Assembly (NCBI GenBank): GCA_011526585.1
Contig: WYBB01000113.1
Location: forward strand, 1 to 64,000
Length of the DNA: 64,000 nucleotides
Origin: Deltaproteobacteria bacterium
Lineage (GTDB): Bacteria > Myxococcota_A > UBA9042 > PHBI01
Direction: 5' to 3'
How positions within the stretch are numbered: the stretch's first letter is position 1; each line of letters opens with the position of its first letter. This document shows positions 35,098 through 43,915 of the stretch, one piece after another. Made by a program: the position numbers and the translations under genes. The notes below the pieces were generated by a model, which made no database searches, was not told where the DNA came from, and saw only the letters and a list, made by a program, of their open reading frames with translations.

Positions 35098-35790
35098 ATG
35101 AAGACCTTCAGCCAAGCCGAGCACGAGACCTGGCGGCGCCTGCACGCGCGCCTCGCCGAGTGCCGCGCGACGATGGCGCACCCGCTCTTCGTGCGCGGCC
35201 TCGACCTGCTCGGGATCGACGGCGAGCAGATCCCCGAGCTCGACCACGTCAACGCGCGCCTCGAGGCGCTGACCGGCTGGCGCGGCGTCGAGGTGCGGGG
35301 GCTCGAGGACGGCAGGAGCTTTTTCTCGCTGCTCGCCCGGCGTCGCTTCCCGATCGGCAACTTCATCCGCGACGCCAGGGACCTCAGCTACACGCCCGCG
35401 CCCGACGTCTTCCACGACCTCTACGGGCACCTGCCGTTCTTCGCCGACGGTGACTACGCCGCGTTCTGCCAGCGCTTCGGCACACTCGCGACGCACCACG
35501 CGACGACGCCCGCGCGCCTCGTCCAGTTCGAGCGCCTCTTCTGGTTCGGCGTCGAGTTCCCGCTTGTCGAGACCTCGGCAGGCCGGCGCATCTTCGGCGG
35601 CGGGATCCTGTCGTCGTTGTCCGAGTCGGCGTATTCGCTCTCGCCCGAGCCCGAGGTCCTGCCCTTCGACATCGAGCAGATCCGTCGGCAGGACTATCGC
35701 ATCGACGAGATCCAGCGCCGCCTCTTCGTGCTCGACGAGCCCATATCATTATATAGGTGTCTCGACGCCTTCGTGAGCGCGCTCGCCTGA
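35098..35790 (+). CDS. phhA: Phenylalanine 4-monooxygenase
   Basis: Pterin-dependent, Fe(II)-containing hydroxylase that turns phenylalanine to tyrosine. The 230-aa protein is the compact bacterial form with only a catalytic domain. The iron site is formed by His in PDVFHDLYGHLPFF (HDLYGH) and Glu in FWFGVEFPLV. It starts 22 bp after hppD and closes the operon. Codons for residues 216-221 (ATA TCA TTA TAT AGG TGT) are all rare A/T-rich types in this genome, an odd patch described separately. Confidence 0.93.
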   Translation: MKTFSQAEHETWRRLHARLAECRATMAHPLFVRGLDLLGIDGEQIPELDHVNARLEALTGWRGVEVRGLEDGRSFFSLLARRRFPIGNFIRDARDLSYTPAPDVFHDLYGHLPFFADGDYAAFCQRFGTLATHHATTPARLVQFERLFWFGVEFPLVETSAGRRIFGGGILSSLSESAYSLSPEPEVLPFDIEQIRRQDYRIDEIQRRLFVLDEPISLYRCLDAFVSALA

Positions 35791-35863
35791 GGCACACACG
35801 CGCACGGTCGCCGCTCAGCCACGAGGCTTGCATCGAGCGGTGTGTCTTTGCACCCTCGCACGC

Positions 35864-37243
35864 ATGAGAGCCGCCCACCTCATCGCAGCGTTCGCGTTCC
35901 TGCTCGCCGCCTGTCCCGAGGACGACGTGTCACCTGGCGCCGACGCCGACGTCTCCGACGACGCGGCGGAGGTCACGCCCGACTCGGACATCCCCTCGGA
36001 CACGACGCCCGACACCGGAGGCGACGGCGGCGCGATCGTGCTCGTCGACGATCCGATCATCGCGAGAACGCCGCTCGGCACCGCGACCTGCTCGGTGGCG
36101 CGCGAAGTCACGCGCGTCGACGACGAGTTCGAGGTGCAGTTCCAGTTCGAGTCGATGCTCTCGCTCGGCGACGAGGTCCTCGTCACGCGCAGCGGCAAGA
36201 CCGTCTCGCTGGCGAAGCTCGCCCGCGACGGCAGCGCCACGGACGAGGTCGTGCTCGACCCCGACGAGTACTCGTCGGGGCAGGCCGCGGCGGCGCTCGC
36301 CGGCGGCTCGCTCGCGGTCGTGTGGCAGACGGTCTCCCAGGCCACCAACCAGGGCGGGCTGCGCTTCGCCCGCATCGCCGTCTCGGACCTCGCGATCGAG
36401 GTGCCCGGACGCGACCTCCAGCTCGGCTTCGGCGGCTACTACCAGACGCAGTCGGTCCTGGTCGCCGACGGCGCCGGCGGCTTCGCGCTCCTCTACAACG
36501 AAGACGGTGACCTGCGCTTCGTGAGGCTCGGCGCAGACGGAGCTCCCGGCACGCCGGTCATCGTGATCGAAGGCCAGCCCGGCTGGTTCGCCTTCGCGCA
36601 GAACATGATCCGGACCGCGGCCGGCGAGTACGCCATCACCTGGACCCAGGGCCCCTACGACGCCTCCGAGATCTACTTCGCGCGCCTCGCCGCCGACGGC
36701 GCCGTGGTCTCCGGCCCCCACCGCCTCTCTCGCGCGGGCGGCGGCGGCACCAGCGCGAACACCGGCTGGCGCGCCAACGGCGGCGCCCTCATCGAGGTCG
36801 GCGACCGCCTCTGGGCGGTCTTCAGCGAGTCGCACTCGACCGGCGAGCCATTCGTCGATCAGAAGACCTCGGTGATCGCGCGCCTGGCCGTCTTCGACCA
36901 CGACGGTCGCGGCGAGGCCCACGCGCTCCAGGCGCCGGTCGACGACATGACGGTCGAGAACCCGACGCTCGTGCCCTACCGTGACGGCATCGCGCTCGTC
37001 TGGAGCTACGGCACGCTGATCTACATCTGCGCCGGCTGCATCGCCGACTACGACATCCACCTCGCGCTGCTCGATCCCACGACGCTCGATCCACTCACCG
37101 TTCCCGCCATCGCGGTCAGCGCGAACAACGGCTATCGCAACCCACGCGCCGCCCCGCTGGGCGACGAGCTCCTGGTCACGACCGCCATCGATTTCCACGC
37201 GCTCTGGTATCCGGCGACCGGCGTCCTGGCCTGCACACCCTGA
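35864..37243 (+). CDS. Lipoprotein with acidic linker, function unknown
   Basis: A 459-aa lipoprotein (MRAAHLIAAFAFLLAAC, Cys17). Residues 18-60 are an Asp/Thr/Pro spacer. The mature part has repeated strands with motifs such as SLAKLARDGS, FARIAVSDL, FARLAADGA and RLAVFDHDGR. Their spacing suggests a beta-propeller. There are no catalytic motifs. I set the start at the ATG that begins the signal sequence; a shorter frame extension upstream adds residues unlike a signal. Confidence 0.75.
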   Translation: MRAAHLIAAFAFLLAACPEDDVSPGADADVSDDAAEVTPDSDIPSDTTPDTGGDGGAIVLVDDPIIARTPLGTATCSVAREVTRVDDEFEVQFQFESMLSLGDEVLVTRSGKTVSLAKLARDGSATDEVVLDPDEYSSGQAAAALAGGSLAVVWQTVSQATNQGGLRFARIAVSDLAIEVPGRDLQLGFGGYYQTQSVLVADGAGGFALLYNEDGDLRFVRLGADGAPGTPVIVIEGQPGWFAFAQNMIRTAAGEYAITWTQGPYDASEIYFARLAADGAVVSGPHRLSRAGGGGTSANTGWRANGGALIEVGDRLWAVFSESHSTGEPFVDQKTSVIARLAVFDHDGRGEAHALQAPVDDMTVENPTLVPYRDGIALVWSYGTLIYICAGCIADYDIHLALLDPTTLDPLTVPAIAVSANNGYRNPRAAPLGDELLVTTAIDFHALWYPATGVLACTP

Positions 37244-37278
37244 GGTGATTCCTCGCGGTGACACGCCCCCGGCGCGTT

Positions 37279-37298
37279 GTGTCTCCCAGCGGAGACAC
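37279..37298. promoter_or_regulatory. 7-bp inverted repeat in intergenic region
   Basis: GTGTCTC-CCAGCG-GAGACAC is a perfect hairpin between two lipoprotein genes, 36 bp after one stop and 138 bp before the next start. TATCCT follows directly and could be a -10 box. It may be a terminator stem without a T-run or an operator. Confidence 0.4.
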
Positions 37299-37435
37299 GC
37301 TATCCTGTGGACCGCGTGGCGGACGGGCTCAAACGTCGGCACGCGGGTTGCTCACGCGGATGCCGACCGTCGCGCACCGCGCGCAACACATGCCCGACGG
37401 GCGGCCACATCGGTCGCCCATGGTGAGGATTTTTC

Positions 37436-39448
37436 ATGCGCTCCAACCACCCCCTCATCGGTCTCGCGATCAGCTCGGCCGTCCTCATCGCTTGTGGCGA
37501 CGATCCGAACCCCGCCGACAACGACACCTCCGCCGACACGACGCCGGCCGACACGACGCCGGCCGACACGACGCCGGCCGACACGACGCCGGCCGACACG
37601 ACGCCGGCCGACACGACGCCGGCCGACACCACACCCGCGGACACGACGCCCGCCGATACGACACCCGCCGACACGTCCCCGGCCGATACGACACCTGCCG
37701 ACACGGCGCCCGCGGACACCTCGCCCGCCGACAGCTCCGACGTGAGCGCCGGCGACTACCTCGCCCGGTGCGGAAGCTTCTTCGCCGCGCGCATCCTCGA
37801 GATGCAGATCGCGCGCGACCCGGACTTCCCGAGCGACTGCGACGCCCCGCTGGTCGATCCCATCGGGCGCCTGCGTCCCGACGGTGATGCGCTCTGCGCC
37901 GCCGGCGAGACCCCCAACGCCTGTCGCCAGCGCCACTACGACACGCCGCCCGCGCTCGACGACATGGCGCAGGCCTGCTGGGACGTGAGCGAGCCCGACG
38001 GCTGCCTGCGAGGGAGCTGGCTGCCGCGCTGCGCCGACGGCGGCGACGCGTGCGTCGAGGACGAGGTCGTCTGTCAGGACGGCACGCGCCCGCTGGTCTA
38101 TCGCGAGGCGGCGACCGCCGGCCCGTCCGACGCCTGGCTCTTCCACATGGGCGGCGAGGGCGGCCCCTGCGCGGGTCTCACCTGCTGGCTCAACTACAAG
38201 CGCGCGCAGCTCACCGGCGACGTGCCTTTTTCGTTCGCGATGAGCACGCTCCACCCCGACGGACCCGAGAGCGCCGCCCAGGGCGGGCGCGGCAACATGA
38301 GCGGGGATCCCGCGCTGCCCTATGCGCGTTTCAACCGCGTGCGCTTCGAGCGCTGCACCGACGGCGCTAGCGCCGCGATCGAAGAGGCGCCGGTCTTCAA
38401 CGGCGTGCCCGCCGAGCTCGCCGAGCAGTTCCCGGATTTCCCGCTGGCGACCGTGCCGGTCTGGCATCGCGGCCTGGCGACCTGGAAGGCGGCCTTCCGC
38501 CACATGACCACCCTCGAAGGTCGAGACCGCGACGGCGATGGCGTGCCCGAGATCCCGTCGCTCGCCGACGCGCGGCTCATCGTGCTGTCGGCCGCCTCCG
38601 ACGCGTCGAACTGGCTCACCTTCTCCGCCGACGCCTTCGCCGAAGAGCTGCGCGCCATCGCCGGGCCCGACGTCGAGGTGCGCATCATGATCGACGGCCT
38701 CTTCGGCCCGAGCCTCGACAACGAGGCGCGTTACCACCCCGAGGCACCCGCGGACTTCGACATGCTCGCCAATCCCTACAGCGACACCGGGCTCTGCCTC
38801 CTGCCCGACAACGACGACGGCGTCGACAACGAGGCCTGCTCGGCGGCGGGCTATGGCCCGGGCTCGCGCCTACGCGAGAGCTACGAGATCCGCAACGTGC
38901 AGCTCGATGCGTCGTGCGAGGCGTTCCACGGCGTCGGCGCGCCCGAGTGCTACGACCGCAACCACACCCTCTTCCACCACGTCGCGGTGCCGTGGCTCGT
39001 GCTCGCCGATCAAGAGGACAACACCGTCTCGGACGGCCCGCCCGCGTATGCGGACGACCCGAGCTACTTCTGGCACGTGCCGGCGACCTATCGCGAGCGC
39101 GTCGTGGACCAGGCCTGGGACCTCGTCGACTCCTGGGCCACCGCCGCGCGCGAAGAGGGCGCGGGTGAGGCCGGCGACATGATCCTCATCCTGCCGAAGA
39201 AGCGCCGCGAGGGTGAGCCGTGGGGGCGCGCGACCCACGTGCGCTTCCACGACGACACCGAGATGGCGCGCCAGATGACGCTCTGCGACGCCGGCGGCGC
39301 GAAGGTCGCGTCGCTCTCGTTCAACCAGATGCTCGGCGGCTGGTTCGGCGACGACCTGCCCCAGACCTTCGCCATCGAGGACGCGCGCCGCCCGCTGCCC
39401 GACGGCAGCTTCTGGGTGACCGGCAACGCCTGCAGGGCGCCGGAGTAG
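37436..39448 (+). CDS. Lipoprotein, pectinacetylesterase/Notum-like
   Basis: A 670-aa lipoprotein (Cys20, VLIAC) with a 65-residue spacer of ADTTP repeats. The globular part resembles the pectinacetylesterase/Notum alpha/beta hydrolase family: DAWLFHMGGEGGPCAGLTCW corresponds to the oxyanion region, and FNRVRFERCTDGAS matches the family's W-N-x-V-x-Y-CDGAS segment. The usual nucleophile motif GxSAGG is replaced by LSAASDASNW, so catalysis is uncertain. The ATG has a GAGGA site upstream. Probably a surface protein; an esterase role would be inference. Confidence 0.72.
   Translation: MRSNHPLIGLAISSAVLIACGDDPNPADNDTSADTTPADTTPADTTPADTTPADTTPADTTPADTTPADTTPADTTPADTSPADTTPADTAPADTSPADSSDVSAGDYLARCGSFFAARILEMQIARDPDFPSDCDAPLVDPIGRLRPDGDALCAAGETPNACRQRHYDTPPALDDMAQACWDVSEPDGCLRGSWLPRCADGGDACVEDEVVCQDGTRPLVYREAATAGPSDAWLFHMGGEGGPCAGLTCWLNYKRAQLTGDVPFSFAMSTLHPDGPESAAQGGRGNMSGDPALPYARFNRVRFERCTDGASAAIEEAPVFNGVPAELAEQFPDFPLATVPVWHRGLATWKAAFRHMTTLEGRDRDGDGVPEIPSLADARLIVLSAASDASNWLTFSADAFAEELRAIAGPDVEVRIMIDGLFGPSLDNEARYHPEAPADFDMLANPYSDTGLCLLPDNDDGVDNEACSAAGYGPGSRLRESYEIRNVQLDASCEAFHGVGAPECYDRNHTLFHHVAVPWLVLADQEDNTVSDGPPAYADDPSYFWHVPATYRERVVDQAWDLVDSWATAAREEGAGEAGDMILILPKKRREGEPWGRATHVRFHDDTEMARQMTLCDAGGAKVASLSFNQMLGGWFGDDLPQTFAIEDARRPLPDGSFWVTGNACRAPE
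37535..37729 (+). repeat. 15-bp tandem repeat (13 units) encoding ADTTP linker
   Basis: Thirteen 15-bp units encode Asp-Thr-x-Pro-Ala. The first six (37535-37624) are identical, GACACGACGCCGGCC; the others have diverged at third positions and a few residues. The identical block suggests recent expansion by slippage. Confidence 0.9.
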
Positions 39449-39559
39449 TCTCCGCGCTGCGTCTGGCGGGGCCGGCCCCGGCGAACCCCGGCGGTCACGA
39501 GTGCCGGGTTCTGACCCGGTCCCGTTGCCTGATCGCCGGCGCGAGGCGAAGCTCCGCGG

Positions 39560-40426
39560 ATGGAGCTCCTCCCTCACTCGATGTCGCTCGACCCTTGGCT
39601 CAGCAAGGAGCTGATCTTCGCACGGCTCGAAGTCGCGAGCGTCGAGGACCTGGTGCGCGCCGTCGCCCCGGTGATGGCGTCGTCCACCGGCCTCGACGGG
39701 GGCGCGGTCGCGGCCGCGCTCGGGCGCGCGCTGCGCGAGGAGGGCTCCTACCTCGGGCGCCGCGTCACCGTGCCCCACGAGGAGCTGCCCGGCCTCGAGG
39801 GCTTCGTGGTCGCGCTGGCGGTCGTGACCGAGCCACTCGCGCTGGCCGCGCCCGACGGCGAGCCCTCGGACGTCTTCTTCTTCATCCTGGCCCCGCCCAA
39901 CGCCGCCCACCAGCACCTGCGCCTGATCGCGCACCTCGCGCGCCTCGCGCGCTCGCGCGTGCTGCTCGACGGCCTGCGCGCGGCGGCCACGCCCACCGAG
40001 ATCGAGGCCCTGCTCCAGGCCGCCGAGCAGCGCCACCAGCCGGACGCGCTGCCGCTGACCGCCTTCGGCGGCGTGCAGGTGGTGATCACCATCGCCGGCG
40101 AGGCCGCCGTCGACGCGCTGCTGGTGGACCTCGTCGGCATGGGCCTCGGCGGCGCGACCCTCATCGAAGCCCAGAGCCTGCGCGAGGCCGCCCGGCGTGA
40201 GGTCCCGCTCTTCGCGGGCTTCCGCGACCTGCTCGGTGACCCCGGCGGCCGGCGCCTCATCCTGCTGGAGACCGACGCCGCCCGCGTCGACGAGGTCGTC
40301 GCGACGGTGCGCGCGATCTGCGAGGCCCAACGAGCGCGCTTCGCCCGGGTCAGCGTGACGCCGCTCCAGCTGCGCTGGGACCGCCCTGCGCCGCGCTCGC
40401 CGGGGCCGTCACCCGGAGGCCACTGA
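39560..40426 (+). CDS. PTS EIIA-like/PII-like fusion protein
   Basis: A 288-aa cytoplasmic protein. Residues 10-155 resemble a PtsN/EIIA-Fru domain with the phosphorylatable His73 in RRVTVPHEELPGL and the later strand DVFFFILAP. Residues 172-285 resemble a PII-type ferredoxin fold: VQVVITIAGEAAVDALLVDLVGMGLGGATLIEAQS and LILLETDAARVDEVVATVRAICEA. It lies 2 bp before two antiporter genes. I infer that it reports phosphorylation or nucleotide state to these transporters. The start may instead be the Met at residue 8. Confidence 0.72.
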   Translation: MELLPHSMSLDPWLSKELIFARLEVASVEDLVRAVAPVMASSTGLDGGAVAAALGRALREEGSYLGRRVTVPHEELPGLEGFVVALAVVTEPLALAAPDGEPSDVFFFILAPPNAAHQHLRLIAHLARLARSRVLLDGLRAAATPTEIEALLQAAEQRHQPDALPLTAFGGVQVVITIAGEAAVDALLVDLVGMGLGGATLIEAQSLREAARREVPLFAGFRDLLGDPGGRRLILLETDAARVDEVVATVRAICEAQRARFARVSVTPLQLRWDRPAPRSPGPSPGGH

Positions 40427-40428
40427 GC

Positions 40429-41721
40429 ATGCTGCCGGCGGTCGCCATCGCCATCGCGGTGATCGCGGTCGCCGTCCTCTATTGGCGCCCGCTGCGCCGC
40501 GTGCACGGGACCCTCGGGATCCGCCACCTGATCGGCACCGGTCACGCCTTCCTGCTGCTCGGCGTGGTGATCGGCCTCGGCTTCGGCCAGTTCGAGGGGC
40601 GCCTGGCCGACGACCTCGGGCCGATCACCGGCTTCGTCGCCGCCTGGATCGGGTTCGCCGCCGGCATGCGCTTCAACGGTCGCGTCTTGCGCACGCTGCC
40701 GCGGCGCGCCTGGACCACGGCGCTGTGGCCTGCCTTCGGTGCGGCGATCGTCGTCGGCGCCGCCTCGTTCGGCCTGCTGCTCGCCGTCGGGACCCCGCCG
40801 CGCGAAGCCCTGGCCGCGTCGCTGGTCTTCGGCGGAGCCGCGGCGGTGAGCGGGCCGACCCTGGCCAGCGTCGCCCGCACGCGCCGCGCCGGGCGCAGCA
40901 CCGAGGCCCGCAGCTCGCTCCGCATGATCGAGCTCTCGGCGGGGCTCGACGATCTGGTCCTGCTGGCGCTGACGCTCGGCGCCTTCACCCTGGTCCGCGG
41001 CGAGCCAGAGCCGCTGGCGCACCTCGGGTTCATGGCGCTGTCCCTCTTCGGCGCGGTCGGGCTGGGGCTCGTCACCTGGCTCTTCCTCGGCGGGCGCGCG
41101 ACCCAGGACGAGCGCCTGCTGCTCGGCCTCGGCATGCTCGTCTTCACCGCCGGCTTCGCCAACTGGCTGCACCTGTCGCCGGCGACCGTCGCCGCGATCG
41201 CCGCGATCGTGCTCGTCAACCTGCCGGGCGAGCGCGGCGCCCTGCTCTTCGGCGCGGTGCGCCGGGTCGAGCGCTCGGCGGTCGTCATCCTCATGATCGT
41301 GATCGGGGTCTCGCTGGTCGGCGAGCTGACCTGGGTCTTCGCGCCGCTGCTCGTCGCGATGGTGCCCTTGCGGCTCCTGGCCAAGCTCTGGATCGGCGAC
41401 CTCGTCGCGCGCCCGATCCCAGGCATCCTCGGCCTCTCCGCCCGCCCGGGCTGGGCTCTCGGGTTGACGCCGCAGGGCACGCTCGGCCTGATGATCGCCG
41501 TCACCTTCTACGACGTGTGGCACGACCCGGTCGCGCGCGTCGTGCTGGCCGTGATCGCCACCGCGAGCCTGATCAACGAGATCCTCGGCCCGTGGCTCCT
41601 GCTGCGCCACCTGCGCGAGGTCGCGGTGTCTGCAGACCGGGTGCGACGCCAACCGGCGGACGATCACCCGCTTCACGACGCGTCCGCGCCCCAGCCCGGG
41701 ACCCCGGAGGTGCCGCGATGA
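40429..41721 (+). CDS. CPA2-type cation/proton antiporter (first of pair)
   Basis: A 430-aa membrane protein with about 12 predicted helices. It resembles the Na+/H+ exchanger domain: FIGAAAVSGPTLASV-like segment (residues 136-148, FGGAAAVSGPTLA) in the core helix and ELSAGLDDLVLLAL where the conserved acidic residues for ion binding lie. The C-terminal 30 residues are a polar tail. A GGAGG site precedes the ATG. Its stop overlaps the start of the second antiporter (ATGA). Substrate (Na+ or K+) not determined. Confidence 0.82.
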   Translation: MLPAVAIAIAVIAVAVLYWRPLRRVHGTLGIRHLIGTGHAFLLLGVVIGLGFGQFEGRLADDLGPITGFVAAWIGFAAGMRFNGRVLRTLPRRAWTTALWPAFGAAIVVGAASFGLLLAVGTPPREALAASLVFGGAAAVSGPTLASVARTRRAGRSTEARSSLRMIELSAGLDDLVLLALTLGAFTLVRGEPEPLAHLGFMALSLFGAVGLGLVTWLFLGGRATQDERLLLGLGMLVFTAGFANWLHLSPATVAAIAAIVLVNLPGERGALLFGAVRRVERSAVVILMIVIGVSLVGELTWVFAPLLVAMVPLRLLAKLWIGDLVARPIPGILGLSARPGWALGLTPQGTLGLMIAVTFYDVWHDPVARVVLAVIATASLINEILGPWLLLRHLREVAVSADRVRRQPADDHPLHDASAPQPGTPEVPR

Positions 41722-43067
41722 GCCGCCTCTACGAGACCTGGCGGCATCGGGTATTGCACCGCATGCTGCCGCTCACGCTGGCGCTCATCGGCATCGCCTT
41801 CATGCGCGACCTCACCCTCGGCCAGCCCGGCGTCGTCGAGAGCCCGACCCTGGGCATCGGCCTCCTGCTGATCGGCGCCTTCATCGGCGGCAAGTCGACG
41901 GCGGCCATCGGCCTGCCTCGCATCACCGGCTACCTGCTCCTCGGGGTGCTGGTCGGCCCCCACGTCAGCGGCATCGTCAGCAAGGAGATGATGCAGGCCT
42001 CCAAGGCGATCGAGGGCCTCGCCGTCGCGCTGATCGCGCTGACCGCGGGCGGCGAGCTGCGCATCCCGTGGATCCGCCGCTACGCGAAGCGCCTCGCGCT
42101 GATCACCTTCAGCGAGCTCACCGTGGTGGCGCTCACCGTCGGCTCGGTCGTGTTGCTCGGACGCGAGCTCTTCCCCTTCATGCCCACGGACGACCTCGCA
42201 ACCTCGGCGGTGATCGCCATGGTCTTCGGCGCGATCGCGGTCGCGAACTCGCCGACGGTGACGATCGCGGTGATCGGCGAGACGCGCGCCGACGGGCCGG
42301 TGGCGCAGACCGCGCTCGGGGTCACCATCCTCAAGGACGTCGCGGTGATCGTGCTCTTCGCCATCGCGCTCACGGTGGCGCGCGACGCGCTCGGCTCGGG
42401 CGACGAGGTCTCGCTCGGGCTCACCCTCCTGCGCGAGCTCGGCGGCTCGATGCTCGCCGGCGTGGTCTTCGGGATCGGGATCGCGCTCTTCCTGCGCTTC
42501 GTCGGGCGGGACGTGCCGGTCTTCGTGTTGGCGGCGTGCTTCGCCATGTGGCAGGTCTCGTCGGCGCTGCACCTCGAGACCCTGCTCGTCGCCCTGACCG
42601 CCGGCTTCTGGGTGGAGAACTTCAGCCAGGCCAGCGGTGACGCGCTCATCAAGGGCATCGGCCGGCTGGCGCTGCCGGTCTACGCGCTCTTCTTCGCGGC
42701 GGCCGGCACCAAGGTCGACCTCGCCGCGCTCGCGGTCCTGTGGCCGCTCGCCCTCCTCCTGACCGTGGTGCGCGGCGCGAGCGTGTGGGCCGGCACCCGC
42801 CTGGGCACCGAGCTCGCCAAGACCGAGCCCGAGGTCAAGCGTTACGTCTGGTTCGGCTTCATCAGCCAGGCCGGCGTCTCGCTGGCTCTGGCGACGATCG
42901 TGGCGCGCTCGTTCCCGACCTGGGGCAGCGACCTGCAGGCGTTGATCGTCGCGATGATCGCCCTGCACGAGCTGGTCGGGCCGATCCTCTTCCAGTGGGC
43001 GCTCTGGCGCGCCGGCGAGGCCCGCAAGGGGCCGCCCGCCGAGGGGCCCGAGGAGCGGTCGCACTGA
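41718..43067 (+). CDS. CPA2-type cation/proton antiporter (second of pair)
   Basis: A 449-aa protein of about 12 helices with the Na+/H+ exchanger family sequence. The core helix segment is FGAIAVANSPTVTIAVI and the following TALGVTILKDVAVIVLFA contains the Lys-Asp pair common in CPA2 carriers. It begins in the ATGA overlap with the first antiporter gene, which suggests equimolar synthesis and perhaps a heteromeric complex. It ends the EIIA/PII operon. Confidence 0.84.
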   Translation: MSRLYETWRHRVLHRMLPLTLALIGIAFMRDLTLGQPGVVESPTLGIGLLLIGAFIGGKSTAAIGLPRITGYLLLGVLVGPHVSGIVSKEMMQASKAIEGLAVALIALTAGGELRIPWIRRYAKRLALITFSELTVVALTVGSVVLLGRELFPFMPTDDLATSAVIAMVFGAIAVANSPTVTIAVIGETRADGPVAQTALGVTILKDVAVIVLFAIALTVARDALGSGDEVSLGLTLLRELGGSMLAGVVFGIGIALFLRFVGRDVPVFVLAACFAMWQVSSALHLETLLVALTAGFWVENFSQASGDALIKGIGRLALPVYALFFAAAGTKVDLAALAVLWPLALLLTVVRGASVWAGTRLGTELAKTEPEVKRYVWFGFISQAGVSLALATIVARSFPTWGSDLQALIVAMIALHELVGPILFQWALWRAGEARKGPPAEGPEERSH

Positions 43068-43103
43068 TCCGCACGGCTTCGCGCCGCCATCCTACCCGCG
43101 CCC

Positions 43104-43269
43104 GGACCTCTTGTGCGCCCTGAGATCGAAGACCAGGGCCGCGATGACGAAGAGCACGAGCGCCGGCAGAGCCCCAGAACATCGGCTCGATCGGCAACAT
43201 CAGGAGCGCGCCGGCGAAGGCGAAGCGCTGGCTCAACAGCAGCAGGGCGACGAGCACCTGCGTCGCGCC
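43104..43269 (-). pseudogene. DoxX-like gene remnant with internal deletion
   Basis: On the minus strand this stretch reads GATQVLVALLLLSQRFAFAGALLMLPI and then directly EPMFWG. The intact DoxX-like gene at 51056-51826 has the same two segments (GATQVLVALLLMSQRFAFVGALVMLPI and HEPMFWALP) about 100 residues apart. The copy has therefore lost its middle. An extra G after FW shifts the frame; corrected, it would read LPALVLFVIAALVFDLRA, matching the paralogue's end. Confidence 0.75.
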
Positions 43270-43883
43270 ACGCCCGAGAGCGAGGGGCGCCTCTTGCACA
43301 TGGCGAAGAACGCCAGCGCGGCGCAGCTCGAGACGATCTGCCGCGGGGTCGAGCAGGTGACGAGCCGCACGCGGGAGGGCCAGTCGCGCTGGGTGAAGCT
43401 CCGGCGGTGCTCGGATGGGATGGTGCGCCTCGAGGCACGGCTGCTCCCGGACGAGGCCGCGCTCGTCATGAAGGCGATCGACGCGGCCGTCGAGGAGGCG
43501 CCCAGTCCCGACGGTCCAGACGGTCCCGACGCTTCCCACGCTTCCGACGCTTCCGCGGAAGCGCTTCCGCCATCCGAGGCGCGGCCCGATGGGGTGGTCC
43601 GGGTCGCCGAAGCGTTCCTCGCCGGCCAGCGGCCCGGCGCGCGTCCCGGGGGCGAGCGACATCAGATCATCGTATGCGTGCGGGAGGACCCCCTCGTGCC
43701 CGGGAGCGTCTCCGCGGAAGCTTCGAGCGACCGGATGGCACCCCCATCGTCGTCCCGCTCCGAGGCGCGAGGCTCGAGGCGCTGCCTCCGGCGCTCGCGC
43801 CGCGGCCGCCGGTGATGCTGCCGCCGAATTACCACTGGGCGATCGGGGCGGCGTTGCCCAGAGCCGTCGTTGCTCGAACCTGA
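43270..43883 (+). pseudogene. DUF222-HNH endonuclease remnant
   Basis: From 43270 one frame reads LLHMAKNASAAQLETICRGVEQVT, then RLEARLLPDEAALVMKAIDAA, then GERHQIIVCVRED, the end of a DUF222 domain. Another frame after about 43700 reads FERPDGTPIVV, like the tail that follows the HNH core in such proteins, and stops at 43883. The start, the HNH core and a common frame are missing, so this is a decayed gene. DUF222-HNH proteins are often multicopy and mobile-intron- or IS-like in behaviour. Confidence 0.6.
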
Positions 43884-43915
43884 CTCAGGGGTCCATTGAC
43901 CGCGAGCTCATGATG

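Noticed and set aside
37535-37729. Regular short repeats considered as a CRISPR-like array
   Set aside because: Units are 15 bp, contiguous and in frame with a lipoprotein; there are no spacers and no cas genes.
43111-43815. Open frame of 234 codons taken as an intact gene
   Set aside because: Its first 50 codons are antisense to the DoxX remnant, the middle is only part of DUF222, and the expected HNH core is absent. It is a composite of pseudogene pieces.
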